DNA of 64,000 nt from Bullera alba (lineage: Eukaryota; Basidiomycota; Tremellomycetes; Tremellales; Bulleraceae), in the NCBI GenBank assembly GCA_001600095.1, contig BCIX01000002.1:2294001-2358000 (forward strand), written 5' to 3'. The notes beneath the pieces were generated by a model. It worked only from the letters and a program-made list of their open reading frames with translations. It was not told the DNA's origin and did no database searches. A program made the position numbers and the translations under genes. This document shows positions 35,501 to 49,361 of this stretch, in pieces (position 1 is the first letter of the stretch; every line of letters starts with the position of its first letter).

Positions 35501-38500
35501 TCTCGCTCTCGATCTTTGCCAACCAGTCGTTGATTTTCGGGTAGTCTTTGAGGGCGATTGGCGATCGGAAGTCGACTTCTTCTCCTTCTCGCGAAGCGAA
35601 CGAGAGGATTTGCGCTTCTTCCTCGTCGAGTCGGAGAGTCGAGATACCTGCGAACATCTTCTTGAGGTGTTTCATGACCCGTCGGATGTCTTTGCTGTTT
35701 CCAATGATCTCCAGCAGGTCTTCGTCGCCCACAAAGTAGAAACGGGGGAAGGACGACCGTTCCTTCTCGAGATACTCTCCCAGCGCCTTCTGGATCTTGG
35801 TGAGCAGATCGGCGAGCCGTTCCAGGGTCTTTTGCACACCGGGGATGTTGAGGATGTCCAGTACGAAAGGCGACTTGTTGACCTTTTTCATCACCGTCAA
35901 GAACTCGGAGTTGATATTTTGGAACCTGGAGCTCTCGACGGGAAGGAGATGCTTGATGTCGGCACTTCCAGAAAAGATACCCTCGAGGTACACCCACTGG
36001 CGCTGTACGTCGATCCAGACGTCAAATAGGACATGTATCTTGTTGAGCTTCTCCTCCCAAGCAGCGGCATCGTCCTCAAAGACCCTGTAGTAAGGAGATA
36101 GGCGCATCGCCGAGAGCGAGTTGAGGTGTTCTCCGCATTTGTTGAACAGCTCATCCCAACCACGTATCAGGCGACATTTGTTCTGGTAATTGACCAAGTC
36201 GAGCGAGTACGATGTCCAAGTCTCTCGGACCTGCTTCAGGAACTCCTCCAACGCCATTTCACCTTGAGCTTGGGTGACGACCTCTTTGATCAGGTTCTCG
36301 TTGCGCTTGAGGTCGAGATCGTAAACCTGTCCCAGAGTCATGCTCGATGCTTGGTAGCCTGAAGGCATACGTAGAGCCTTGTATAGCTTCGACCAATGCC
36401 TCTCTCGGAGTGCTTCTGACTTGAGTTCGCCGACCAGGATGTTGGCCTTGAGGAGGTTGCGAATCGTGTCCTGCACAAACTCGAAAGCGGCGTATTGTCG
36501 CATCCTACTTGGCATCTCTCTGGTCGAGTTGAGGATGCCATCGAGCTCGGAGCGGATCTTGCGGGGCTAAATGAATCAGCTTGGAATGCTAGCTTCTAGC
36601 TCACCTGTACTGCGGACCAGACTGTCTCTCGGAGCTGACCGAGACGAGACCAGATACCGGAAAGAGCGGTCCACACGGCTTTCAGATCTCGCACCTCCTC
36701 CGTCACAGGTTGCAAGCGGTCGTCCTTGCTGTGCTCGAGGTTGAGAGCGTCTTTGGCTCTGCAAACCAGGTCGTACTCTTCCAAAAGTCGATTCAGTCGA
36801 CCTTCGAATACGTTGAGCGTGTTGATGGCAGTGTCCGCCTTGATATTGCCTTGGAGGGGCTTGCTCGTCTCCCACTCTGAGATAAAGTCTCGGACTCTCT
36901 GATCGACCACCTTGTCCTCGGCCACGATCTTGAGCTGTAGACCAGCCACTTGCTCCTGAATCGAGTCGTCCTTGCGCTTGAGTATGTCGGAGAAAGCACT
37001 CCATTCGCCTTGGATCTGATCGGCATACAGCCAATCGGCAGAGAACGCGTACCGCTGCCTCTCGAGTGTTCGTTGACCGCTGACGAATTCTTCGAGATCG
37101 GGACCCCAGACTTGGACTTTTCGCTTCAGATCTTGGACAAAGGTGATGAAAGAGACGGCCTGGGCGGTCGAACTGCCCTCGATCGAAAGGGTCTCGAGAT
37201 CTGATCGACCCTTGAGTATGGCCGCGTAGGTGTCCTTCATCGCCATGCCGAGTTTGCCGCCATAGTGCGTGAGGAGCTCCCGCTGCCAAGCATCGTACTT
37301 CGCGTTGACCTTGCTTTGGGCATTCGCATAGTCGATTACACAGATGCCGAAACTCTTGCGGGTGTCTGTGGTGTCGAAAGTGGTTCGCGCTTGACGGATA
37401 TCCGAGAGTAGCTGTCCCCACGCTGGTAGTGAATCACCCAGTTTCTGTAGAAAAGTCAGTTTCGTTCATCGGTGAAACTCACTTGATGGATGTAATCGAG
37501 CTCCAAGTCCCACAGATTTTGGAACTGCAGCCACTTATCGACGTACTCGCTGATGACCTGGACTTTCGCCTCGATCAAGCTGAGCGGTCGCTCCAGGACG
37601 CCTTCCGCCAAAGTGGTGAGAAGGCCCATGTAGGAGGTCTCCTCTGCGGCTGACTCCTGTGCTTTGAGGCTGATCTCGTATCTCGAGCTTCTGATCCGAG
37701 TCAACTCGCACACAACACCGATGGCCGACTGGAATTGGGCGAGCCACTCCTGTCGTGCTATTTCGATAGGCGGATCGAGGTAGATGATCTGGTTGCGAAT
37801 TCGGATCTCGTGAACCAAAGGCTCGATGTGCATCTTGGTACCCTCGTCGGTCGACTTCTTTGCTGTCGTATCACCATTGACTCCCCCCTCATCTTGGCTG
37901 AAAGCGATACACCAACCCTCGACTGCTTGTACGAGTCGGTCACTCAGGACGCCATCAATCTGCTGGTTGAGTGAAGCCACCCAAGCGTCCAGGTTGCTGT
38001 AGTTTTCCAGGTTCAAGTGATCGATTGTCTTCTGGATCCGGTTGAGTAGGCCAGAGAAAGACTCGGAATCAAAGGCGCAAGTTCCCAGCTCTTCGATCAA
38101 CTTTGCGATATCGTTTGTGATATCGATAGCAGCAGCAGCCTTGTCTTGCAAGAGAGAAACAACGCTGGCGAACTCGCGGACGAAGATGAAGTGTCGGCTT
38201 TCTCGGTTGTCGGGCGTGCCATTGGTCAGGAACCTGGGTCCCTCATAGGCGTTGACCAGATGGTCCCATTGAACATTGATGCCTATCGAGATTAGCTCGG
38301 ACCGCAGACATGCTCGAATTCACTCACCTTTGGCGATCATCTGTTGGGCGTGGTTACGGTAGCTTGCCAGGAGAATCGCGATCGTCGGGTGACTGTCGAT
38401 GAGGTCGAGAGTCTGGGTGTAGATTCTGACAGATTCCAACAGGCTGACTGCGTGTGGGTACACTCTTTTGGCATCCTTTGCTCGATGACTGATGGTAAGG

Positions 38501-41207
38501 GGGACCGGGAACCCCAGCCAGATGAGAGCGCGGACCTCCTTGAATAAGGCAATCACCTGCGGGTCGAACTGGACCACCAACTGAAGTTGGCCCTGCGCGT
38601 TGTTGGCGGTGGCTCGAGATCGGATCACATCGAACAGTCGACCGCTGATGGTGAGATTTCCTCGTTTGGTGATCTCCGCAATCCACGCGTCGTATAGTGG
38701 TCTCGTATCGAGTTTGGCACGGAAAGAGGCACTCTCGACCTGCAGCTTGTGGCCCTCGGCGTAGCTCTCCCACCCTTTGCCCAGCACATCCTCCACTCGC
38801 TTCATGAAGGTGAGAAGCTGTCTTTCGATCTGTCGAGCCCAGATGATGGCGCTCGAGACCGACGGCAGGTCCCTCATCTGAGACATGTGATATGCCTCGG
38901 AGTTTCGGTAGTTTGCCGTGAACTTCTGCCTCAGACGGCGGATGTCTTCCTTGACGGAATCGATCAAACGGGTCTGGTACTCTTGAATGGCACCTCGGAT
39001 CTGAGTCTGGTGAGCTGAATTTCAGACAGGGGATACTCGCTGGACTCACCTTCGGTCTAACAAACAGCGTGTTGAACTTGGAAAAGACCCTGAACATCTC
39101 TTGAGCATTTCTAGCTGTGGCCAGTCGATCACGCAGCCTGGAGATGATTTGGTTCTCGATACGGGCCACTCGGTCGTTGTACGCAGTCTCTGCAGTGTAC
39201 CAAATTTCAGAGCCCTCTGTGACGAGACTGTCAGCTGCCGTCCCTCCGGGTTCAGGAGCCTTGACCCACCTGCGGAGACATCGAGCACATCGACGTTCTT
39301 GACGCTTTCGTAGCTGAGTCTGACCTCCTCTTCCATGTCAAGCTCGAATGGAGCGTCGCCGCCAAGACCACTGAAGCTTCTGGTCGACCCTGTCATCACC
39401 CGGAGCTGTTCGTGGGATCTTCGGAAAGCTCGAAGATAGGTGACTCGTTCTTGCAGTTGAGCGTGGGCGGGGTTGATCTTGATCGAGATGAATTTCTCCT
39501 GTCTCTTCCGGGAAACTGGGAGGAGTCAGCAGATGACCTTTCTTGGCGAAGACAGCTGACCCACCTTCACGAGCAACATTGGTGAAGTCTTTCATGTTGT
39601 CGTCCCAGGTGGCGAAGACATCTGCGACCATTGCCATGACGTCCTCGAATTTGCCATAGTCCATGTACATGAGTCTCTGACTTCCGAGGACACGCAGAAG
39701 CTGGTCGTTGAAATCTCCTGAGATGGCTTCCACAAGTGGAAGTGTTCGTCGGATCGGGTAAGGACTGAGATGATCAGCAAAGGTGGATATGTGGAGTACT
39801 CACGAAAGCTTGAGCTTCTTGTTGATGTGGGCGAAGAGGAGGTCGACTGATTCTTGGATCCTGTCGAGATCAGTGGCCGCCAGGAGACCATCAAGGGGAA
39901 AGTCCTTCATGAGGATATTGTGTTTGTGCACTGATAACGTCAGAATGCTTCCCTACGATAGCTAACTCACCAATGTCCGCTGCCTCCTTGAGACCAGTAT
40001 CGGCGATGAAACTGACAGTCGCATGGAAACGCTTAGCATGCTTGAGCACGTCCAGTGCTAAGGTGACCTCCTCGCCTTTGAGCTGATTTTCGATGCTCTC
40101 CAAGGCCAATTCCATACTGAGCCAGAAGTTGATCTCTTGGGAGGCCGTACCGGATGCGACGTCCCTCGAGAGTTTGGTGACCGCTTGTATCTCCTTGATC
40201 CAAGAGTTAACATCAGCTTGAAGCTTGTTGAGGAACGTAGGGTCGTTAAGGAGGGTCTGGGGCTCGATGGCGTCGATGGAAACTCGATTTCCAGAGGTGT
40301 GGCACTAGTCCGTCAGCTAAGCTTCGATGCGAGTACACACCTGAGCGACAGCCTTTCGCACAACAGGATGGACTGAAAGGTGAGCATCCGGGATTTCAAC
40401 ATTCTGCTTCAAATGCAGTAGAGACAGCTCCAGCTCTGCAAACTTCTTTTTGGTAACGGGAATGCCTGGGCCAATTAGCGCATGATAACATGGAGGAGAC
40501 GTACCCATTTGAGCTTCCCCGCCTTTTTTGGAAGAGGCGGCACCCTCGATCAAGCTCTGCTTCGAGTTGACATAGCTGTCGAACCAAGGGGCAACACCCC
40601 AGTGTACCAGGCTATGTAGGCCGTCATAGGGTGTTGCTTGGACAGTCGGGGTGGTGACTATCGACGCAGGACCGGACGGACTTCCGTCGTCTGCCATGAG
40701 AAGAGGTGTTGATGACGATGAGAGCATCACGAAGTGGAGCTGAGCCCCAAGTGGGGCCAGAGAGTCGAGACTGGGGGCTGACTTGATCAGAGCCAGGGTT
40801 GACAGCACGTTGGGAGAGTGCTGAGGTGTCGGTGGAAGATGCAGCGTGAATGTGATCCTGTCGATAGGATTGTCTTTGACACCATTAGCTCGTATACTGT
40901 TTTACTGTAACCCACCATCCTCATCAGCATCCATGTACCTCTCCCTGGTGAGGTATACGACTTGACATCCTGCGTCCGTCGCAAATCGCAAACTCTTCTC
41001 TTCGAAGCTTGGGTCTTGGAATAGACTATCATCAAGCTGCTGTTGAGTCGCAGTCATGACTGTAACAAGTTAGCCCCCAGCCAGCCGACGTCATATGTCC
41101 GACATACCAGGTGGTAAGAGCGACTCTAGGTATCTCTTGAATACCAGGACATCGAAGCCCAACCCTGATGCCGGAGCGACCCCGTCCTCTGAGAGGAGGG
41201 ACGCCAT
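26572..41207 (-). CDS. DYN1: Cytoplasmic dynein heavy chain, complete
   Basis: Minus-end microtubule motor for nuclear migration and organelle transport. The CDS spans about 14.6 kb with roughly 20 short introns, an estimated 4,450-4,500 residues. It starts [19 protein letters not shown] at 41207. The tail (DHC_N1/N2) covers about 41-35.5 kb. P-loops: AAA1 [10 protein letters not shown] at about 34908-34931, AAA2 GPSGSGKTQ at about 33983-34006, AAA3 GPPGSGKTM at about 32853-32876, and AAA4 GVSGGGKTT, split by an intron near 31777-31829. The stalk and microtubule-binding domain lie at about 30.3-30.9 kb ([19 protein letters not shown]). AAA5 ([17 protein letters not shown]) and AAA6 ([20 protein letters not shown]) follow, then the C-terminal domain ends with VCLTAG at 26572. 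All four nucleotide sites look intact. Individual exon edges were not all fixed. Confidence 0.95.
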
Positions 41208-41530
41208 GTCGAATCTCTCGTGGACGCAAGCTCTGCTGGCGATGTGAGCGGTCCGGCAAGGGGGTATATGACGATCCAGAAAGTGTTAGGCCAAGATCAA
41301 AAGTCGAGACCGGTTCAAGATGGCATACGCTGGGGTTGATGAACTGGTTGATGAGCTCGAGCGTTTCGGCGCGTCCCGACACGCGCCGTCGTCGTTTCAG
41401 ATTTTGGTGGCAACTACTCTATAGCGAGGTCGGCCTGCTACACTGAGCCGCTTGCCTGTAGTCATGTCTCATGTCGCATGTCGGACTAGAGTTGCCATCC
41501 ATCTATACATACACGTACATAACGGGCAGA
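41208..41530. promoter_or_regulatory. Dynein promoter / SLY1 3' end
   Basis: About 320 nt between SLY1 and the dynein start, both minus strand. A CG-rich patch (ACACGCGCCGTCGTCG) lies at about 41380-41395. No known motif was identified. Confidence 0.4.
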
Positions 41531-43937
41531 CTAAGCAGCACCTAGTTCCGCCAGTGTTTTAACAAATGCGCTGGGATTGAGAATCTCCGTACTTCCATAT
41601 GTGATCTGTTTCCCACCACCACCTCCCTCTCTCGCGCTTCTCGAGGCCCATTCCATCAAGTTGCCATACTCGACATATCCACCACCTCCGACGACGAAGA
41701 CCACACTCTCGCTGTACTGTGACCTGCCTCTGCCGCTTTGAGTGGGACCCCGGGTTCGCGTGGCTTTTGGATCGAAAAGGAGGTAGTCGTCGGTATCCTG
41801 TAATGCCTGGGTAGCTGCGGTCGACGGCTCCATCAAGGCTTCCACCAGCCGAGTCACGGTGAGCTCCTTCTTCGCGGGTAGGAAGTTCTTCACGCCCGAG
41901 ATGAGGTTGTCAAATCCTGCCCCGGTGATACCACCTTCTCGCAGTCTATCCGTGATCTGGACTGATTAGCCAAATGACTGGCCAGCGTCACTCACCCTAC
42001 TGCCTAATGCTCCGAAACCTTTTGTCCAGTCTCCACCCTGAGCAGCTGGTGCTACAGCAGGTTGCGTCGCCATCATCGTCATTCTTGTGATTTCCCTGAC
42101 TTTCTTGACGTATTCCAATGCCGCAATGTCCGCTCCAGCTTCCTTCAGCATATTCGTCAACTCGGCCAGAGCTTCCTTGGGCAGAGCGCTATCGGGGACG
42201 GAGAGATAGTAGATGATGACTAGTCGAAGTTGGTCATCAGGAGTCGGATGAGCCACCTGATCAGGCTCGTCGGTCTGACCCTTCAATGTCGCCGTAATGG
42301 TCGCTTTCGTTTGTCGAGCTGCACTCTCCTCAATCTGGAACAGGTTATCCAGTCCTCTCTCTTTGATGGCCTGCAGGAGCGCCGTGGCGATGTTCATATG
42401 AGTGTCGAGGGTGTGCTTTCGAGCAGTGAGCTCGGGCAGGGCGGTGATGGCGGTTTTCAGGTTGGCGGTGTTGGATGTGAAGTCACTAAACTGTCAGTCC
42501 AATCGTCAGATGCCACACTCACATTTGAGACACATCGTTCACATCACTGATACCGGTAGACCGTGTTAACTCGGCGGCGTCTGTTTTGTATCTAGGCAGA
42601 ATGAGCTCAAATTCATTGACGATTTCGCGAACTCACCTATTCAGCTCGGAGTCAATCTCCTCAGCGACCTGCGGGAACGGATTTGGGGCATTCTTGTCCC
42701 AGAAAAAGTCCTTGGAGTCGATGTCATACGACTTCTTTTGCAACCTGCCATTCTCCGGGGACTGTATGTCAGCGCGGCTGTCACAATCGACTCACCTCCA
42801 CCGTGACGCGGTTCAGCTTCATATCCAGGACGTCGTGGACCAAGGCCTGATACGTCCAAGAATGCGACATCATCGGAATCAAGTCCACATTTCTATCTAA
42901 GATGACGAGCACTGATCATAGGTTCAGTACGTAACATTTCAACCATCATCGCAATTCCACTTACATGGCCTCTGCAAGCTGTTTAGCCCGTCCGATCCGA
43001 AAGCCTCTCGACCGCCCCGTTGAGATGAGGTTGACGCGATGTGATCACGCAGCTTCTTGTCCAACTGTCTCCCGACCATCTCTGCTGCGTTTCCTCGTGG
43101 ACATCGGATTATGGGAACAATGCCTGGATGTCAGTTGGAGAAGCTTTAGTCTGACATACCCATGGTGACAACAACGCTGAACAGCCCTTTTGCAATTCTC
43201 TCCACCTCGGTCTCAATCTCCAGCTCTCCGGCCTTTGGATCATTGAGAACCACGTAAGTAGGTCGGCCTTCTACCTCCTGCTCTTTAGGCGGCTTTGGTC
43301 CTTTCTTCGGAGCGACCAGTCCATTTGGCTCTTGCCGTATCTCTCGCCTGGGCAGCAAAGAGAAAAGCGAGGAGGATGGAACCAGAAAGTCGAGGAATTG
43401 ATCATACACCGATGATACCAGCTGGCCCGTGGAGCCTGACGGGTCATTGGCCAATATAAGGGAGGCGAGCTCTTCTAGGAGAGACCGAGGGAGTGATGAC
43501 GTGAAAGATAGGTGATACGAGGAATACAGAGGAGGATTGAGATCCTATATCATGAATCAGAGCAATTCTTGATAGTTGTGAAAGATCACACTCACTTCAG
43601 CGATACGCCGGATGTTGGCCAGAGTCGGAGAGACAAAGTACACAGCTGGCACGTCTGCTAATGGCGGTCTTGCAGAGTGCAATTGCATGTGCAGCGTGAC
43701 ACCTTGTTCCCGGAGATCCTGCACTCTCAGACTTGTCGCCAAAATATCCTTGCTAAGTTCATCCAGGATGAGGACCTTCCACACCAATGGTCCTTGAATG
43801 TTGTCCTCTACAGCGCCAGGAGAAGTGGGTCGAGGGAACGGACCGGCTGTCGAGGTTGAGGCGGGCGGTGCATTGTTCAGGTTGAGCAAAGTCAACAACG
43901 CATTCGTCTGCGACTGCAGTAGGGTCGGCCGAGGCAT
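41531..43937 (-). CDS. SLY1: Sec1/Munc18 family protein Sly1
   Basis: SM protein that binds the syntaxin Sed5 for ER-Golgi vesicle fusion. Conserved blocks run in order through about nine exons: [16 protein letters not shown] at the start, [40 protein letters not shown], the [20 protein letters not shown] and MKLNRVTVE segment, [20 protein letters not shown], and the C-terminal [20 protein letters not shown] with [15 protein letters not shown]. The ATG at 43937 (MPRPTLLQ) matches the Sly1 N-terminus. An upstream ATG at 44052 would need an extra unsupported splice. A disordered Lys/Pro insert lies near 43250-43330. It is divergent from the polymerase III gene. Confidence 0.92.
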
Positions 43938-44337
43938 CTCTTTGATTACGGACGATAGGTCGGAGGTACGGTAGACGTCACTGCGCCTTCTTGTCACTGC
44001 TGTTAACACCGCTGGAATGCGAGGGTGCTGCCAGGGTGCTGGCTGTATCCATGACGCGGGACCAAAAGGTGGAACGCGGGGTAAATACAAGGTAGGATCG
44101 GATAAACAAAATGTTGGCGGGTTTCAGCTTTGCCGCTGGAAATGTTGTGAGCGAGCAGTGAGCGAGTCGTCCTGCAACTGCATTAAGGCAGCACGGTAGC
44201 GAAGTGGTAGCGAGGAGAGAGGCAGCAGTCATAGTGAGACAGTTCGCAGCCAAGTCCAAAGCGAGCGCTTTCTCAATATCACGTTCGCGAACTCGTAGCA
44301 TATCTGAGCCGTGGTAACAGGGTGAGAGACTGTCACC
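43938..44337. promoter_or_regulatory. Divergent promoter SLY1/RPO31
   Basis: 400 nt between divergent start codons. It may include a 5' leader exon of SLY1. No known motif was recognised. Confidence 0.4.
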
Positions 44338-47300
44338 ATGGCCTCCTTCCATCCTTTCACCCCGGTCGACCAAAATCTAAAGCAATACGTCTCACAAGAT
44401 GTCCCAAGGCGAATGTGAGTGCTTGTGATCTGAACATTGCTGATCCAGGTAGTAAACACATCCAATTCCAGCCGTTTACGCCAAAGGACATAGTCCGAAT
44501 ATCGGAAGTCGAGGTCTCTTCGCCGGAGTTGTACAAGAACCACGATAATGGTACACGGACGACTTGCAGAGATGGTGTGCTGGATGCTCGAATGGTGCGT
44601 TTGGCTATCGGGACACGGCTGATGATAGGGACCGAACGAGAAGGGTGTCAAATGTGAAACTTGCGGAGAGGACAACACGAAATGCGTGGGACATTATGGT
44701 TACATCAAACTCACCCTTCCCGTCTTCCACATTGGGTACTTCCGACCTACCATCAACATGTTGTCCTGCATTTGCAAGGTGAGTCGACTTCGGAAGGACC
44801 GGGCTGACGTACAGACTTGTGCCAGAATCCTTCTCACCCCTGCTGAGCGGGCAACCTACCTGACCAGATTCCGACGACCCGGTCTCGAATCACTACAACG
44901 GCAAAGTGCGCTCAAAGCCGTCATCAACCAGTGCAAGAAGTGTGTCATCTGCCCATACTGTGGTCAGGCCAACGGCGTGGTCAAGAAGTCTGGTCCGCTC
45001 AAAATCAGTCATGAAGCTTTCCGAAACACCAAAACCAAGGAGTTGAAGAAGGAGGCCATGGCGCAGTTCGCTACGATCACGGCGGAGAACAAGGGCTTGA
45101 TCGCAAACCTGGAGAAATTACAGGAGGATCTCAATCCATTGAAGGTTCTGGAGCTGTTCAAGAGGGTGACAGCAGAAGTGAGTACCCGCGTCCGGACATC
45201 CAGCTGATGTTCAGGATTGTGAATTGCTTGCTCTGCATCCAGATGTTGGTCGACCGGAAGACTATATCTGGCAGTACATCTCTGTTCCTCCACCCTGCAT
45301 CCGACCGTCTGTTGCGTCAGAAGCGGGAAAGTGAGTGACCTTTTGGAAGACTGTGCTGACGATAAGCAATGAGGACGATCTGACAGCCAAGCTTGCCGAG
45401 ATCATGTTTCAGAACAACTACCTGAAGGCAATCATGGAGACGGGAAATGGTATTGAGCAGACAGTTGTGAGTAGATTGTTGTTCGGCACGAGCTCACTCT
45501 CAGTCAAACTGGGAAGTACTGGGTCAATCCGTGGCTCTTTACATCAACTCGCAAGCACCCGGGATGTCAGCACCAGGAAGCAAGCCCATACGAGGCTTCG
45601 TGCAGCGGTTGAAGGGAAAGCAAGGTCGTTTTCGAGGAAACTTGTCAGGAAAACGAGTCGACTTTTCAGGTCGAACAGTCATTGGACCTGATCCCAACTT
45701 GAGAATCGACGAGGTCGCCGTGCCAGAGAAGGTCGCCATCAAGCTGTCCTACCCAGAGAGAGTGACAGATTACAACATTGTTGCCCTTCGCCAGAACATC
45801 ATCCATGGATCGAAGCTACATCCCGGTGCCAATGTGATCGAGAAGAAATCGGAGACTGGAGGAGCACCGTTCCGTGTTGCCCTGCACATGGTCCGGGAGG
45901 CGGAGAAAAGGACAAAGTTTGCGAGAGAGTTGAAGATCGGAGACGTGGTGCATCGACATCTGAGGGACGGAGAGTGAGTGGCTTCGTCGAGAGCTGAGCT
46001 GACGGGCAGTATCGTGCTGTTCAACCGACAACCATCTCTGCATAAACTCTCCATCATGTGTCATCGAGTCAAAGTTCGACCTTGGAGAACGTTCCGACTG
46101 AACGAATGTGCTTGTAACCCTTACAACGCAGACTTCGACGGAGACGAGATGAATTTGCGTAAGTGTAGTCGCCGCAGGTCATGCTGACGAAATTAGACGT
46201 TCCACAGACGGAGGAAGCGCGTACTGAGGCTCTCGAGCTGATGTCGGTCAAGAAGAATCTGGTCACTCCGAGAAACGGAGAACCGATCATTGCGGCCATT
46301 CAAGATTTCATTACCGCTTCGTACCTCCTCTCGCGCAGAGACAGGTTCTACGATAGACAACAATTCACCCAAATCGCCTCGTATCTCGGCGACGGAAACT
46401 TGCAGATCGAACTCCCGCCTCCCACCATCTGGAAGCCAGTACGGTTATGGACAGGAAAGCAGATCTTCAACCTTCTGATGAAACCCAACAAGTCTTCACA
46501 TGTGCTGGTCAATCTGGAAGCCAAATGTCGAACGATGAACAAGCCGCCAGCCGGATACCCACCCGACATGTCAACAAACGACGGGTACCTGGTCATCCAG
46601 AACAGTGAGATCATGTGTGGCGTGTTTGACAAAAACACCGTTGGAGACGGAAAGAAGAACTCGGTCTTCGGTGTCATTCTCAGAGACTACGGTACCGACG
46701 CGGCTGCAATCGCGATGAACCGACTGGCAAAGCTCGCCGCTAGGTGGTTGGCGAATCAAGGTTTCTCCCTCGGCATCAACGATGTGATTCCCGGAAAGAT
46801 TCTGCAGGAGAACAAGAATCGGATGGTCGAAGAGGCTTACTCGCAGTGTGAGCAGTATATCGAATTGGCCAAGAAAGGAAAGCTCGACAACGCCGCTGGA
46901 TGTGATCAAGAGACGACATTGGAGCAGAAGATCTCGGGGACCCTATCTGCCGTCAGAGCGGCAGTTGGTGATGTCTGTATGAGCGAGCTGAGTCGTCACA
47001 ACGCTCCCAGTATTATGGCAACTTGTGGTTCTAAAGGTGAGCGAGAAAAAGAAAGCTTGCGCTGACTTTCAGGTTCCGTCATCAACGTCGCTCAGATGGT
47101 TGCCTGTGTCGGTCAGCAGATTCTGTCGGGTAGTCGTATCCCAAACGGTTTCCAGGATCGTTCGTTGCCTCACTTCAAGAAAAAGTCGAAATCGCCCCCG
47201 TCCAAAGGTTTCGTGAGAAACAGTTTCTTCTCGGGTCTATCACCTCCAGAGTTCCTCTTCCACGCCATGTCCGGAAGAGAAGGTCTGGTCGATACCGCCG

Positions 47301-49295
47301 TCAAGACAGCCGAAACGGGATATATGGCTCGTCGACTCATGAAAGCGCTGGAGGATCTGTGCACGCATTACGACCTGAGTGTGCGAAACTCGGTCGGTGG
47401 AGTGGTCCAATTCCAGTACGGAGACGACATGCTCGATCCAGCTTGCCTGGAGGGTGATGCCGCACCTGTTGAATATGTCAGAACATGGTCACATGCCTCT
47501 GTGAGTAAGACCTGTATAGCATAGGCTGACCTGTAGAAAATCTCGAGTCGATCAGGGGAGCCATTGTACCCTTATCAAGTGGCGGCGATCGCGGCTCAGA
47601 TCTACCCGGAGGGGCAGGTCGAGGAAGAGGAGCCGCAATACGTGAAGAAGGGCAGGAGGATGGTCAAAGTCGAACCCAAACGCCGCGCACCTACGATCAA
47701 CCTGATGGCCGGCTGGGAGGGTTGTCACGAGAAGTACCGTGAATTGACCTACAAATTCATCATGGACAAGGTAGTCACACCAATGGCCGATCAGAGAGAG
47801 GAGCGAGGTCTGCCCAAAGCTGCGACATTCGAAGAGGCCGACGAGTACGAGGCGTTGTTGAAATCGGAATATCGTGAGTAGAGAGCTCGTGAAGAAGCTG
47901 ACAGCCAGGCGAAGTGCAGAGTGTGCTGGACAATGCCAACAAGGTGACGGAAGACCAGATCCGCACGTTCTTGGACATTTGCAGGGTCAAGTACCTCAAA
48001 GCGAAGATTGAGCCTGGTGAGTCCAGTGTCATCGACTTTGCTGACAATCAGGTTCCACTGTCGGTGCTGTCGGTGCTCAATCTATCGGTGAACCCGGAAC
48101 GCAAATGACACTGAAGACTTTCCATTTTGCTGGTGTCGCCTCCATGAACGTCACTCTTGGTGTGCCACGTATCAAGGAAATCATCAACGCTGCAAAGGTC
48201 ATTTCGACGCCCATCATCACTGCCGAGCTGGCCATTCCTACATCTGAATACGCCGCGAGGATCGTCAAAGCCCGAATAGAGAAGACGGTTCTCGGAGAAG
48301 TCGCTTCGGTGGTCGAGGAAGCCTGGAACAAAGACGTCGCGTATATCGAGGTCCACATTGACCGTGACGCCATTCAGCGACTACAACTCGAGGTCACTCT
48401 CGAGTCAATTCGAGATTCGCTAGTCGCAGCGCCCAAGCTCAAGATCAAAGCAGCCGATATCCAATGCACGGAGAAGACGTCGAGGATCAGGATCAACGTC
48501 GACGCACCAGCCCCAACGGTCTCCAAAGCCGCGGACAGGGATCCTCTCGCTATCAAGATGAAGGATGAGGGGGTCTATGAAAGGCTCAAAGCGCTCAAGC
48601 GATCGATCGTCAACGTTCAGATCAAGGGATTGCCCATGGTCGACCGAGGTGTCATCACCAAGGACGAGAAGGACGAGACGAGGAATCAGCTCTTGGTCAC
48701 TGGATACGGTCTGTCCGAGGTCATGGGTACCGATGGTGTGAACGGTCTCAAGACCAAGACCAACCACGTCATGGAGACCGCCGAGGTGCTTGGAATCGAA
48801 GCCGCTCGACAGACCATCTACAACGAGATTCAACATACGATGCAGTCGCACGGAATGTCCATTGACCCTCGGCACGTCATGCTTCTGGGAGACGTCATGT
48901 CGTACAAGGGCGAAGTACTGGGTATCACCCGATTCGGTGTACAGAAGATGAAGGACTCGGTGCTCATGTTGGCCAGTTTCGAGAAGACTACGGATCACTT
49001 GGTGAGTCACCTGGTCTTGTCCACGAGCTAACGTCAGTTCGATGCATCGCTCTTCTCGAAGAAAGACGAGATCCAGGGTATCTCGGAGTGTATCATCATG
49101 GGCACGCCTGCACCCGGTTGCGGAACATCACTGTGGGTCTAGACCATTCGACTTATTGCTGATGTTAGCGCTTCCATCGTGACTCCTGCGCCGGTCATAC
49201 CGCGGAAGAAGGTCTTGCTGTTTGAATCTGCTTACAAACAGGGGCTAGAGAGGAGGAAGAGCGATCACGACCCGGGATTTGACATGGATTATTAG
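44338..49295 (+). CDS. RPO31: RNA polymerase III largest subunit Rpc1/Rpc160
   Basis: Catalytic subunit for tRNA, 5S and U6 transcription in the nucleus. Begins [20 protein letters not shown] and continues with [14 protein letters not shown], the zinc-binding [20 protein letters not shown], and [15 protein letters not shown]. Pol III-specific [20 protein letters not shown] is present. The metal-binding [12 protein letters not shown] motif lies near 46120-46200, with an intron just before its last residue. Downstream come [20 protein letters not shown] clamp sequence, [18 protein letters not shown] (bridge helix region) at about 47275-47325 and the C-terminal cleft with [18 protein letters not shown]. 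The stop at 49295 follows GFDMDY. An estimated 1,400 aa in about 15 exons. One intron (about 44599-44632) is only 34 nt. Confidence 0.94.
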
Positions 49296-49361
49296 TACGA
49301 CCAGCCTACTTTCACGCCGGATGCTCTGCATCATCTGCATATGCATATCATGATCATGCGT

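Noticed and set aside
44004..44052. Upstream ATG and exon for SLY1 (MDTASTLAAPSHSS)
   Set aside because: Joining it to the conserved start needs an unsupported splice with a weak donor. ATG 43937 fits the Sly1 N-terminus directly. It could still be a leader exon.
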